NCBI GenBank assembly: GCA_015232025.1
Contig: JADGAL010000003.1
Location: 1 to 37,576 of the forward strand
Source of the DNA: Alphaproteobacteria bacterium
Lineage (GTDB): Bacteria > Pseudomonadota > Alphaproteobacteria > Rhodospirillales > Magnetospirillaceae
DNA: 37,576 nucleotides
Direction of reading: 5' to 3'
A model generated the notes under the pieces. The model worked only from the letters and a program-made list of their open reading frames with translations, was not told where the DNA came from and ran no database searches. Every line of letters begins with the position of its first letter. Positions within the stretch are counted from its first letter, which is position 1. Positions 29,156 through 37,576 of this stretch are shown one piece after another. The position numbers and the translations under genes are program-made.

Positions 29156-29410
29156 TCAACCGCGGCCGTAGGGCTCCTGTCCGGGCACCGCGGTTTGCAA
29201 AGCCAGGGCGTGCAGATCGCCGCCCATTTTGCCGGCCAACGCCCCATAGACCAGTTGGTGCTGCCGGACCCGGCTCAAGCCCCGGAACGCCTCGGACACC
29301 ACCAGGGCGGCGTAATGATCCCCATCGCCGCGCAAATCCTCGATCGTCACCTGGGCGTCGGGGATGCCTTGCTTGATCAAAGCCTCGATGTCGCGCGCTT
29401 CCATGGCCAT
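29156..29410 (-). CDS. BolA-family protein
   Basis: [49 protein letters not shown]; next to grxD. Confidence 0.93.
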   Translation of the reverse strand: MAMEARDIEALIKQGIPDAQVTIEDLRGDGDHYAALVVSEAFRGLSRVRQHQLVYGALAGKMGGDLHALALQTAVPGQEPYGRG

Positions 29411-29464
29411 GGCGAACCCTCCATCCCGCAAAGGCGCCACCTTACGCCCGGCCCAGCCGCCGGA

Positions 29465-30511
29465 TCAAGACCGCGGCAGCTTGGCCGCGATGCCGTTCCA
29501 CAAGGCCCGGTAGGCGTCGAACACGGCGCTGGGGCAGGCTCGCATGAAGTCCAGCTTGGCCGAGGACGGCACGATGATCTCGGGCGCCGACTTCATCGCC
29601 GCGTCGAGATGGGCGTCGCTGCCGCGCACCGCGTTGGCATAGCCCGAATAATTGCTTTGCATCGCGGCGTTCTCGGGCCGCAGGGCGAAGGACAGGAACG
29701 ACAGGGCGTTGGCCCGGTTGGGGGCGCCGACCGGCACCACCATGACATCGGACCAGACCGTGACGCCTTCGCGCGGGAAGGCGTAAGCCAAGCTGGGCCG
29801 CCGGGCGCGCGCCATCATCGCGTCGCCGTTCCAGGCCATATGGACGACCGCGTCGCTTTTCACCAGATGCTCGACCGGATCGTTTCCGTCGCTCACCACC
29901 ATCCGTCCGGCCAGCTTGCCGAAAAGCGCGCGCACCTTGTCCAGATCGGCCTTGGCGCGGGTGCAGGCCGGCAGGCCGAGATGACGCAGCGCCATGGTCA
30001 CCACCTCGTCGCCCTCGGCCAGCATGCCGATCTTGCCCTTCAGGCCGGCGGGCGGGTCGAACAGGACGGCCAGGGTGTCGATGTCGCCTTGCCAGCGCGC
30101 CCGGTCGACCACGAACGAGGTGGTTCCCCAATGCCAGGGTTGCGAATATTCGTCACCCGGATCGTAGTGCTGATGGCGCCAGATATCCTCGATATTGTCG
30201 TAGCCGGGCAGGGCGAAGGCGTCGATGCGCTGGATCAGCTTTTCCGCGATCAGACGCGGTACGGCGGACTGCGCGGGCACCACCAGGTCGTAGCCCGACG
30301 TGCCGTCGCGCAGCTTCTCGTACAACTCGTCATAGGTGCCATAGGTGTCGACCGACACCTCGACGCCGGTTTCGCGCTGGAACGCCTCGATCAGCGCCGG
30401 GGCGGTGTATTCGTCCCAATTGAAGATGCGCAGCTTGCCCGCCGCGCGCGCGTCGCCCGCCGCCAGCATGGCCAGCGCCCCGGCCATCAGGATCGCCCAC
30501 GCCGCCTTCAT
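29465..30511 (-). CDS. PotD/PotF-like polyamine ABC transporter substrate-binding protein
   Basis: Signal peptide, [44 protein letters not shown]. Confidence 0.9.
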   Translation of the reverse strand: MKAAWAILMAGALAMLAAGDARAAGKLRIFNWDEYTAPALIEAFQRETGVEVSVDTYGTYDELYEKLRDGTSGYDLVVPAQSAVPRLIAEKLIQRIDAFALPGYDNIEDIWRHQHYDPGDEYSQPWHWGTTSFVVDRARWQGDIDTLAVLFDPPAGLKGKIGMLAEGDEVVTMALRHLGLPACTRAKADLDKVRALFGKLAGRMVVSDGNDPVEHLVKSDAVVHMAWNGDAMMARARRPSLAYAFPREGVTVWSDVMVVPVGAPNRANALSFLSFALRPENAAMQSNYSGYANAVRGSDAHLDAAMKSAPEIIVPSSAKLDFMRACPSAVFDAYRALWNGIAAKLPRS

Positions 30512-30643
30512 GCCGCCCCCCCCCTTGATCGTGGCGGGCCAGTATCGACGCAACCGAAGGTTCTGTCCAGCCCGTCAAAGCGGCCTCGACAACGCGCGGC
30601 CAGTGGCTATGATGAGGCGGGCGCGGAACCAGGGGAGTCCCGA

Positions 30644-33600
30644 TTGCACCAACCCGCGAGGCCGACCGAGGCCGCCGCGAAGCCGGCCGGAGGGGCGCCC
30701 CAAGGCGCGCCCTCGTTCGGAATTCGGGCCAAACTGTTCATCGCGATCGGGGCGGTCGCCCTGATGACGCTGTCCGCCGCCGGGGCCGGCTGGTACTCGT
30801 TCAACGAGATCGGCCGCCTGCTGACCGGGCTGACCCGCGACAGCATGCCGTCGGTGGCCAGCGCGCTGAAGCTGTCCGAGGCCAGCGGCCGTCTGGCCGC
30901 CGCCGCGCCGATCCTCGACGCCGCCCAGAACCACGTCCAGCGCCAGAACGTGTTCATCGCCCTGCGCCAGCAGACCGGCCGCCTGCAAGGGCTGATCGAG
31001 GATCTGTCGCGCACCAGCGTGGCGGCCGAGCGGGTCGCCGAGTTGCGCGCCATCGTCGCGGCGATGTCGGAAAACCTCGACAAGGAGAACGTGCTGGTCG
31101 AACGGCGCATCGACCTGGGCGAGCGCGGCCGCGAGGCGCGAGCCCGTCTGGTCCGCATGCACGGCTTGTTCCGCCAGGGTCTCGAACCCGTGCGATCGTC
31201 CGGCGACATGCGGATGCAGGCCGCCGTGAACGAGACGCTGGCCACCGGCAATCTGCTGGTCGGCCATTTGAACGAGGTGGTCGGCGCCGACGACCCCCAA
31301 CGCCTGGAAGCGGTGCGAACGTCGTTCGCCGAGGCGGCGATGCGGTTGCGCCGCCTGCTCGAACGGGTGCCGGCCCGCGAGCCCGACCCGCGCGCCGCCG
31401 GCGAAGCGATCATCGGCCTGGGCGGCGGCCAAGGCAGCGTCTTCGAGCTGCGCACCCGCGAGATCGAGGCGTCGGTCGAGATCGCCGCGCTGTCGCGCCA
31501 GAACCGCGAATTGTCGGCCCGCATGTCGGCCAGCGTCGGCCGCATGGTCGCCCAGGCCGAGCGCGAGGCGGCGGCCTCGACCGAAGAGGCCGAGACGGCG
31601 CTGGAGACCGGCAGCGTCACGCTGCTCGCCCTGGCGGCGGCCATCGTGCTGGGGCCGGTGCTGCTGATCCATCTGCATATCGGGCGCAACCTCGTGGCGC
31701 GGCTGTCCGGGCTGGCCGCCTCGACCCGGCTGATCGCTTCGGGCGACCTGGACGCGCCGATCCCGCGCAGCGGCGACGACGAGATCACCGGGATGGCCGA
31801 CGCCCTGGTGGTGTTCCGCGACGCCGCCCTGGCCCTGCGCCGCGGCGAGGAGCGTCTGCGCGGCATCCTCGCGGCGGCGCCCTTTCCGATCGTGGTGGCC
31901 CGGCTGGCGGACGGGGCGATCGTCTATTACAACGACGAGCTGGTCGAACTGCTGGAACTGGGCGGGGTCGATCCGGCCGGCGTGCGGATGCGCGATTTCT
32001 ATGTCGACCGGGCCGACCGCGAGGCGATCATCCAGGCGGTGCGCCGCGACGGCGAGATCGACGACTACGAAGTCTGCCTGCGCACCCGCGGCGGCAAGGA
32101 GATCTGGGCGCTGATCTCGTCGGTGCTGATGGTCCACGACGGCGAGCAGGCGATTTTCAGCGCCGTCAAGGACATCACCGAGCGCAAGCGCTTCGAGGCC
32201 GAGTTGACCAAGGCCAAGGAGTCGGCCGAGGGCGCCAGCCGGGTGAAGTCGGAATTCCTGGCGGTGATGAGCCACGAAATCCGCACGCCGATGAACGGCA
32301 TCCTGGGCATGACGCAATTGATCCTGGACACGGATCTCGACGCCCAGCAGCGCGAGTACCTGGAAACCGTGGCGCATTCGGGCGAGGCGCTGCTGACCAT
32401 TCTCAACGACGTGCTGGAATTCTCGAAGCTCGAGGCCGGCAAGGTCGAGTTCGAGGCGATCATCTTCGACGTGGTGCGGACCGTGGAAAGCGTGGTGGCG
32501 CTGATGTCGTCGCGCGCCCAGGAAGGCCACATCGATCTGGAGGTCGAAGCGGCGCCCGACGTGCCGCGCCTCGTGTCGGGCGACGCCGCGCGGCTGCGCC
32601 AGGTGCTGCTCAACCTGATCGGCAACGCGATCAAATTCACCGAAAAGGGCGGCGTGCGGGTGGCGCTGTCGGTCGAGGCGGCGTCGGGCGACACGGTGCG
32701 CATCCGCTTCGCCGTCGAGGATACCGGCATCGGCATCCCGGCCGAGGCCCAGACGCGGCTGTTCACCTCGTTCAGCCAAGCGGATTCGTCGATCTCGCGG
32801 CGGTTCGGCGGCACCGGGCTGGGGCTCGCCATCTGCAAGAAGATCGTCGAGATGCAGCATGGCCGCATCGGGGTGGACAGCCAGGTCGGCCGGGGCAGCA
32901 CCTTCTGGTTCACGCTGGCCTTCGGACTGGGCCGCGAGATGTCGGTCGCCACCGCCGCCGACGCGCCGGTCAACCTGCCGCCGCTCGACATCCTGCTGGC
33001 CGAGGACAACCCGGTGAACCAGCGCGTCGCCACCGGCATGCTGCGCAAGCGCGGCCATTCCGTCACGGTGGCCGAGAATGGTCGCGCGGCCCTCGACCTG
33101 GTCGCGCAACGCCGGTTCGACGTGGTGTTGATGGACGTGCAGATGCCCGAAATGGACGGGTTGCAGGCGACCCGCGCGATCCGCGCCCTGCCGGGGCCGG
33201 AATCGCGGGTGCCGATCATCGCCGTCACGGCGGCCGCCTCGGAAGCCGACGCGGTCGCCTGTCTGGACGCCGGCATGAACGACTTCGTCTCGAAGCCGTT
33301 CAACACCGACCGGCTGCTCACCGTGATCGCCCAATGGGCGGCGCCCGACGAGCCGCGCGCCGAACGGCCGATCCCGCCCGCCTTCGATCCGCCCGCCTTC
33401 GATTCGCCCGCCTTCGATCCCGGCGGCATCGAAGCCCTGGCCGCCGATCTGGGGCGGGATTCGATGATCGAACTGCTGGGCGAGTTCGTCGATGGCGGCG
33501 AGGATCTGGTGGCCGGCATCGCGGTCGGGGCGGGCGGCGGCGACCCGCGGGACTGGGAGCGGGCGGCGCATGGCCTGAAGAGCGCGGCCGAGACGGTCGG

Positions 33601-33751
33601 CTTGTTGCGCCTGTCGGCCCAGTGCCTGGAGATCGAGCGGGCCTGCAAGGTCGGCGACCACGCGCGGGCCGGCGAACTCTCGCGGGCGGTGCCTCACCTG
33701 TGGGACGAGGCGAAACGCCTTCTGGCCGGCGTTTCGCCGCCACCGGGCTAA
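30644..33751 (+). CDS. Hybrid sensor histidine kinase (TM-HAMP-PAS-HisKA-HATPase-REC-HPt)
   Basis: [72 protein letters not shown] start proposed because the ORF upstream of it lies antisense to other genes. Confidence 0.88.
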   Translation: MHQPARPTEAAAKPAGGAPQGAPSFGIRAKLFIAIGAVALMTLSAAGAGWYSFNEIGRLLTGLTRDSMPSVASALKLSEASGRLAAAAPILDAAQNHVQRQNVFIALRQQTGRLQGLIEDLSRTSVAAERVAELRAIVAAMSENLDKENVLVERRIDLGERGREARARLVRMHGLFRQGLEPVRSSGDMRMQAAVNETLATGNLLVGHLNEVVGADDPQRLEAVRTSFAEAAMRLRRLLERVPAREPDPRAAGEAIIGLGGGQGSVFELRTREIEASVEIAALSRQNRELSARMSASVGRMVAQAEREAAASTEEAETALETGSVTLLALAAAIVLGPVLLIHLHIGRNLVARLSGLAASTRLIASGDLDAPIPRSGDDEITGMADALVVFRDAALALRRGEERLRGILAAAPFPIVVARLADGAIVYYNDELVELLELGGVDPAGVRMRDFYVDRADREAIIQAVRRDGEIDDYEVCLRTRGGKEIWALISSVLMVHDGEQAIFSAVKDITERKRFEAELTKAKESAEGASRVKSEFLAVMSHEIRTPMNGILGMTQLILDTDLDAQQREYLETVAHSGEALLTILNDVLEFSKLEAGKVEFEAIIFDVVRTVESVVALMSSRAQEGHIDLEVEAAPDVPRLVSGDAARLRQVLLNLIGNAIKFTEKGGVRVALSVEAASGDTVRIRFAVEDTGIGIPAEAQTRLFTSFSQADSSISRRFGGTGLGLAICKKIVEMQHGRIGVDSQVGRGSTFWFTLAFGLGREMSVATAADAPVNLPPLDILLAEDNPVNQRVATGMLRKRGHSVTVAENGRAALDLVAQRRFDVVLMDVQMPEMDGLQATRAIRALPGPESRVPIIAVTAAASEADAVACLDAGMNDFVSKPFNTDRLLTVIAQWAAPDEPRAERPIPPAFDPPAFDSPAFDPGGIEALAADLGRDSMIELLGEFVDGGEDLVAGIAVGAGGGDPRDWERAAHGLKSAAETVGLLRLSAQCLEIERACKVGDHARAGELSRAVPHLWDEAKRLLAGVSPPPG
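33376..33420. repeat. 15-bp in-frame tandem repeat, 3 copies, in REC-HPt linker
   Basis: gcccgccttcgatcc x3 (one base difference), encoding [15 protein letters not shown]. Confidence 0.9.
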
Positions 33752-33831
33752 AAATGAGTTGTTCCCCGCTGGCCGGTATGGCAGCGTGAGCCGCAGAAAC
33801 GGGCGCTCCAGCCCGCGAGATTCTAGGGGAG

Positions 33832-36027
33832 GTGGATAAGGTGCCCGGCGGTGACGTCCAGGCGCCGGCTCGGGAATCGCAGGATCCGGGGCCGATGACC
33901 AGATCCATCTCTGCGATCTTCACGCGCAAGTATGTCCTTGTTCTGGGCTTGCTTTTCGCCGTGTCGTTGGCGGCCTTTTTCGTTTTCGGACAGCTTCTGC
34001 GTGTTCAGGTCTCGCCCGAGATCATGAATCTCAGCAGTCGCGAACGGATGCTCACCCACCGCATCGCGCTTTACGCCGTGCTGCTCGTCGATCCCGGCGA
34101 GAAGAAGCCGCGCGAGGAGGTGCGCCGTCTGCTCGCCGACGCGGTCGCCGACCTCGAGACCGGGCACCAAGCCATTCGCGCCCAGACCGCGAGTTCGGAC
34201 ATCCTGCGCTGGGGCTGGTTCACCGATGGCCGCCTGTCGGCCCAATTGGCCGAGTTGGACGCCTCGATCAGTTCGTTGATCGCCGATGCGCGCGCCGTGC
34301 TGGCGCGGCCCGAGGGCGACCCGCTGCTGCGCCGGCTGGTGCCGTCGATCGTCGACCGCGCCACCCGCGACCTGTCGCAAAATCTCGACGATTTCCTGGG
34401 CACCTTCGAAACCATCAATCGCGAACAGGGCGAATACCTGCATGTCTTCGCGCTGGTCGGCGAGGGCGTGACCATCGCGTTGCTGATCTTCTCGGGGCTA
34501 TGGGTGTTCCGTCCGCTGGTGCGAGACATCGACACCAAGATCCGCCAGATTTCCCATCTTGAGAATTACTACAGCGCGATCATCGACAATGTCGGCGACG
34601 GCGTGATCGCCTTCGACAAGACGATGACCATCGGCTATGTCAACTCGACGGTCGAGGCGATGTGGCGGCGCATGGCCGACGATCTGGTCGGCCGGCCGAT
34701 CGGCGAGGTGCTGCCCGAGGTGGCGGCCATCGACAAGCTGTTCGCGGTGCCCCGGCGGCGCTCGGAATTCATGCATCAAAAGCCGGACGGCACCAACGTC
34801 ATCTTCGACGCCTCGATCTACGTCCTGAAGTTCGAGGGCGATCTGCAATGCATCGTGTCCCTGCGCGACATCACCGAGCGCAAGGACCTTGAAGACCGGC
34901 TGCGCACCTTCTTCTACGGCATCGAGCACAGCCCGATGTCGATCGTCATCACCGACACCCACGGCGTCATCGAATACGCCAACCGCCGCTGCGCCGAGGT
35001 GTCGGGCTACGCCTTGCAGGAGATCGTCGGCCAGACGCCGCGCATCTTCCGCTCGGGCCAGACGCCGATCGAGGTCTATCAGGAATTGTGGTCCGAGTTG
35101 ATGGCCGGCCGCGACTGGTACGGCGAAATCCTCAATCGGCGCAAGAACGGCGACCTGTACTGGGAATTCGAGGCGATCTCGGCGATCAAGAACGAAGAGG
35201 GCGCGGTCACCCACTTCATCGCCATCAAGGAGGACATCACCGAGAAGAAGCGCCAAGCGGCGGCCCTGATCGAGACCAAGCGCGCCTCCGAGGTCGCCAA
35301 TCGCTCGAAGTCCGAGTTCCTGGCCAATATGAGCCACGAATTGCGCACCCCGCTGAACGCCATCATCGGCTTCGCCGAAATCATGAAGATGGAGCTGTAC
35401 GGCGCCCACGCCATTCCCACCTATCGCGAATATTCGCTGGCCGTCTTCGACAGCGCCCGCCATCTGCTGGGGATCATCAACGACATCCTGGATTTCTCGA
35501 AGCTCGAAGCCGGCAAGGTCGAATTGTCGGTCGAGACGGTGGGCGTGCGCGACCTCGTCCAATCGGTGCTGGTGTTCGTCAAGGACCGCGCCGATTCGAC
35601 CGGCGTGCGCCTGGACGTCGTCGAGTCCGAGGCGATGAGCCGCCTGCCCGGCATCAATGTCGACCCGCTGCGCCTGAAACAGGTGCTGCTCAACATCGTC
35701 GGCAACGCCATCAAATTCACCCCGCGCGGCGGCACGGTCTCGGTCGAGGCGGTGGTCAACCAGGACGGCGGTCTGTCGCTGCTGGTCAAGGACACCGGCA
35801 TCGGCATGTCCGAGGACGACATTCCCCGCGCCCTGGAACGCTTCGGCCAGGTCGACGCGTCGCTGACCCGCCGCTACGAAGGCACCGGGCTGGGCCTGCC
35901 GATCTCGAAGACCCTGATCGAACTGCATGGCGGCACGCTGCGCCTGACCAGCAAGGAAGGCCACGGCACCACCGCCATCATCACCCTGCCGGCCGATCGG
36001 GTGATCCACGAGGTCTTGCGCGCTTAG
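33832..36027 (+). CDS. PAS sensor histidine kinase with PilJ/type IV pili methyl-accepting-like N-terminal region
   Basis: SPEIMNLSSRERMLTHRIALYAVLL sensor region, two PAS, FLANMSHELRTPLNAIIGFAEIM, GTGLGLPISKTLIELHGG. Confidence 0.88.
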   Translation: MDKVPGGDVQAPARESQDPGPMTRSISAIFTRKYVLVLGLLFAVSLAAFFVFGQLLRVQVSPEIMNLSSRERMLTHRIALYAVLLVDPGEKKPREEVRRLLADAVADLETGHQAIRAQTASSDILRWGWFTDGRLSAQLAELDASISSLIADARAVLARPEGDPLLRRLVPSIVDRATRDLSQNLDDFLGTFETINREQGEYLHVFALVGEGVTIALLIFSGLWVFRPLVRDIDTKIRQISHLENYYSAIIDNVGDGVIAFDKTMTIGYVNSTVEAMWRRMADDLVGRPIGEVLPEVAAIDKLFAVPRRRSEFMHQKPDGTNVIFDASIYVLKFEGDLQCIVSLRDITERKDLEDRLRTFFYGIEHSPMSIVITDTHGVIEYANRRCAEVSGYALQEIVGQTPRIFRSGQTPIEVYQELWSELMAGRDWYGEILNRRKNGDLYWEFEAISAIKNEEGAVTHFIAIKEDITEKKRQAAALIETKRASEVANRSKSEFLANMSHELRTPLNAIIGFAEIMKMELYGAHAIPTYREYSLAVFDSARHLLGIINDILDFSKLEAGKVELSVETVGVRDLVQSVLVFVKDRADSTGVRLDVVESEAMSRLPGINVDPLRLKQVLLNIVGNAIKFTPRGGTVSVEAVVNQDGGLSLLVKDTGIGMSEDDIPRALERFGQVDASLTRRYEGTGLGLPISKTLIELHGGTLRLTSKEGHGTTAIITLPADRVIHEVLRA

Positions 36028-36037
36028 ACGACAAGGC

Positions 36038-37576
36038 TCACCCGGCTTCGATCGCGACACGATCCGTCGCGCCGGTGCGGACCACCTCGTCCAGCGCCTG
36101 GGCCAAGGCGCTGTTCGGGTCGGCGGCCAGCCTGTCCCGGAGGTCGGCGAGACTGGCGGCGCGGGCGGTCGATAGGCGCCACGCGGCCAGCAACTCGGCC
36201 ACCGGGTCGTAGGCGAATCTCAGGCGGCGGTTGACCTGGTTGCGTTCCAGCAATCCGCTCGACACCAGCATCTCGACCACCGCCGCCGGCTCGACCGAGG
36301 GCGCGTTGCGGGCATCAACGAAGGGGCCTTCGGCGACCAGCACGCCGCGCAGGAAATGCTGCTCGAGTTCCCTTGGCGATAGATGCTCGCGCACCGCCTC
36401 GACGGCGGCGATGGCGGCGGCGCGCGCCATGTCGTCGGCGGCGAGGTTCACCTTTCCGGCGCGCAGCGCCTCGACATAGCTGAGCACCAGCGCGAGCTTT
36501 CCGATCGAGGCGCGCGGGCCGGTTGACGCCTGTTCGATCGCGAAGCGCAGGAACAGCGGGCTCGGCATGGCCGGCCCGGCGAGCAGCGGCGCCAGCCGTG
36601 CGGTGATCGCGGCGACATGGTCCAGGGCGGCGTAGGTCGCCACGAACGCCGGAACCGCCTGGGGCGTCAACGCCGCCGTCGAGACGCGCCGCAGCCGTTC
36701 CCAGACCTGCCCACCGGGTGGCGGCTTGCGCGATGTCACCACCAGGTGGCGGAACCAGCCGTCGGCGACGACCCGCCCGACCTGATCGACCGCATCCGGC
36801 GTCGATCGCTCGCTCAGCGAGTCGACCAGCGGGCAAAGCAAGCCGTCGGCGCCCAGGGTCTTGACCATCGCCTCGGTCGGCCCCCGGCCGGACTCGGCGG
36901 GACGAAGCTGCCGCGCGATCTGCGCCGCCAGCGATTCCGTCCAGTCCTCGTTGACCAGAACCGGGACAAGCCCCGGCTGGCGCCCGACGATCTGGATGGC
37001 CAGCGCGGTCTTGCCGCTGCCCCCGACTCCGTCGATCCACAGCAGCCCGCGATCCCGCCGGCCCACCGCGGCGGCAAAGGCGGTCACCTCGGCCTCGTGG
37101 CCCAGCGGGCAATAGCGGGCACGCTCCATCACCGCGTCGCGGCCGTCGAAGCAAGCCAGGGTGATCGCATCCCGGTTCTGGCGCAGCCAAGCCCGCAACG
37201 GTCGCCGCGTGGCGCCCAGCCAGCCGAAGAATGTGACCACCCCCAGCCAGAACTTCCACGGAGGCGGCGGCGGCGCCCCCGGCACCGGCATGGCCAAGCG
37301 GGCCAGTCGCGCCGGCGCGAACACCCACGACCCCCACGCCGCGACCGTCGCCAGCGCCCAGCCGAGCGCCGGCCACAACGGCGCGCGCCACCATCCGAGG
37401 TCGTCATAGAATGCCACGGTGGCGCGCCATGCGGCGACCACCGCCTCCCGGACCCGCTCCAGCGGCGTCCACTCGTCGAGCAGAATTTGCCGCGCCCGAG
37501 CCGCCGTGATTGCCGGCACCGCGCCTTGCCGGGTCAAGAGCGTGCCATCCTCGCCAAACGCGCGGACCAGTATGTG
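36038..37576 (-). CDS. Membrane-associated STAND/AAA-like P-loop NTPase, probably N-terminally truncated by window edge
   Basis: Two TM segments, Walker A GVGGSGKTAL, Walker B-like LLCPLVDSLSE, sensor-like LVVTSR; frame open to the last base (HILVRAFGEDGTLLTRQG...). Confidence 0.75.
   Translation of the reverse strand, partial: HILVRAFGEDGTLLTRQGAVPAITAARARQILLDEWTPLERVREAVVAAWRATVAFYDDLGWWRAPLWPALGWALATVAAWGSWVFAPARLARLAMPVPGAPPPPPWKFWLGVVTFFGWLGATRRPLRAWLRQNRDAITLACFDGRDAVMERARYCPLGHEAEVTAFAAAVGRRDRGLLWIDGVGGSGKTALAIQIVGRQPGLVPVLVNEDWTESLAAQIARQLRPAESGRGPTEAMVKTLGADGLLCPLVDSLSERSTPDAVDQVGRVVADGWFRHLVVTSRKPPPGGQVWERLRRVSTAALTPQAVPAFVATYAALDHVAAITARLAPLLAGPAMPSPLFLRFAIEQASTGPRASIGKLALVLSYVEALRAGKVNLAADDMARAAAIAAVEAVREHLSPRELEQHFLRGVLVAEGPFVDARNAPSVEPAAVVEMLVSSGLLERNQVNRRLRFAYDPVAELLAAWRLSTARAASLADLRDRLAADPNSALAQALDEVVRTGATDRVAIEAG

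Noticed and set aside
29066-30643. N-terminal extension of the hybrid kinase ORF (1561 aa)
   Set aside because: Lies antisense to BolA-like and PotD/F-like genes; low-complexity shadow sequence, real start likely near 30644.
30575-33697. 1040-aa minus ORF
   Set aside because: Antisense to the hybrid kinase gene; shadow composition.

Overview
GC-rich alphaproteobacterial (Rhodospirillales-like) chromosomal window. Main content: lipB (-), tRNA-Leu(GAG), a maeB-type malic enzyme, mgtE, a small hypothetical gene, an Rpn-family nuclease gene, a trypsin-like protease, an SBP-PAS-GGDEF-EAL protein, a dispersed leucine/isovalerate catabolism (liu) locus with a LiuR-like MerR regulator, a receiver-receiver-HPt triad, an isolated nifQ, a MASE3-type histidine kinase, a Grx4/BolA pair, a PotD/PotF-like binding protein, two large sensor kinases, and a STAND-like NTPase whose frame stays open at the right edge. 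Observations most worth a second look: (1) an AT-rich, possibly nuclease-like 341-aa gene inserted at the lipB 3' end between direct repeats of lipB, where the two repeat mismatches are both synonymous; (2) a near-ideal internal Shine-Dalgarno and ATG inside the rpn-like gene that would express an 87-aa C-terminal protein, like the reported intragenic RpnS antitoxins, next to a 24-bp in-frame tandem repeat; (3) a dispersed family of 'accaaggacaccaagg' long-stem inverted repeats, two of which begin exactly at the TGA stop codon of the upstream gene (TGATACCGGYGAGCCATT). All calls come from reading the sequence and the supplied ORF translations; no database search was run.
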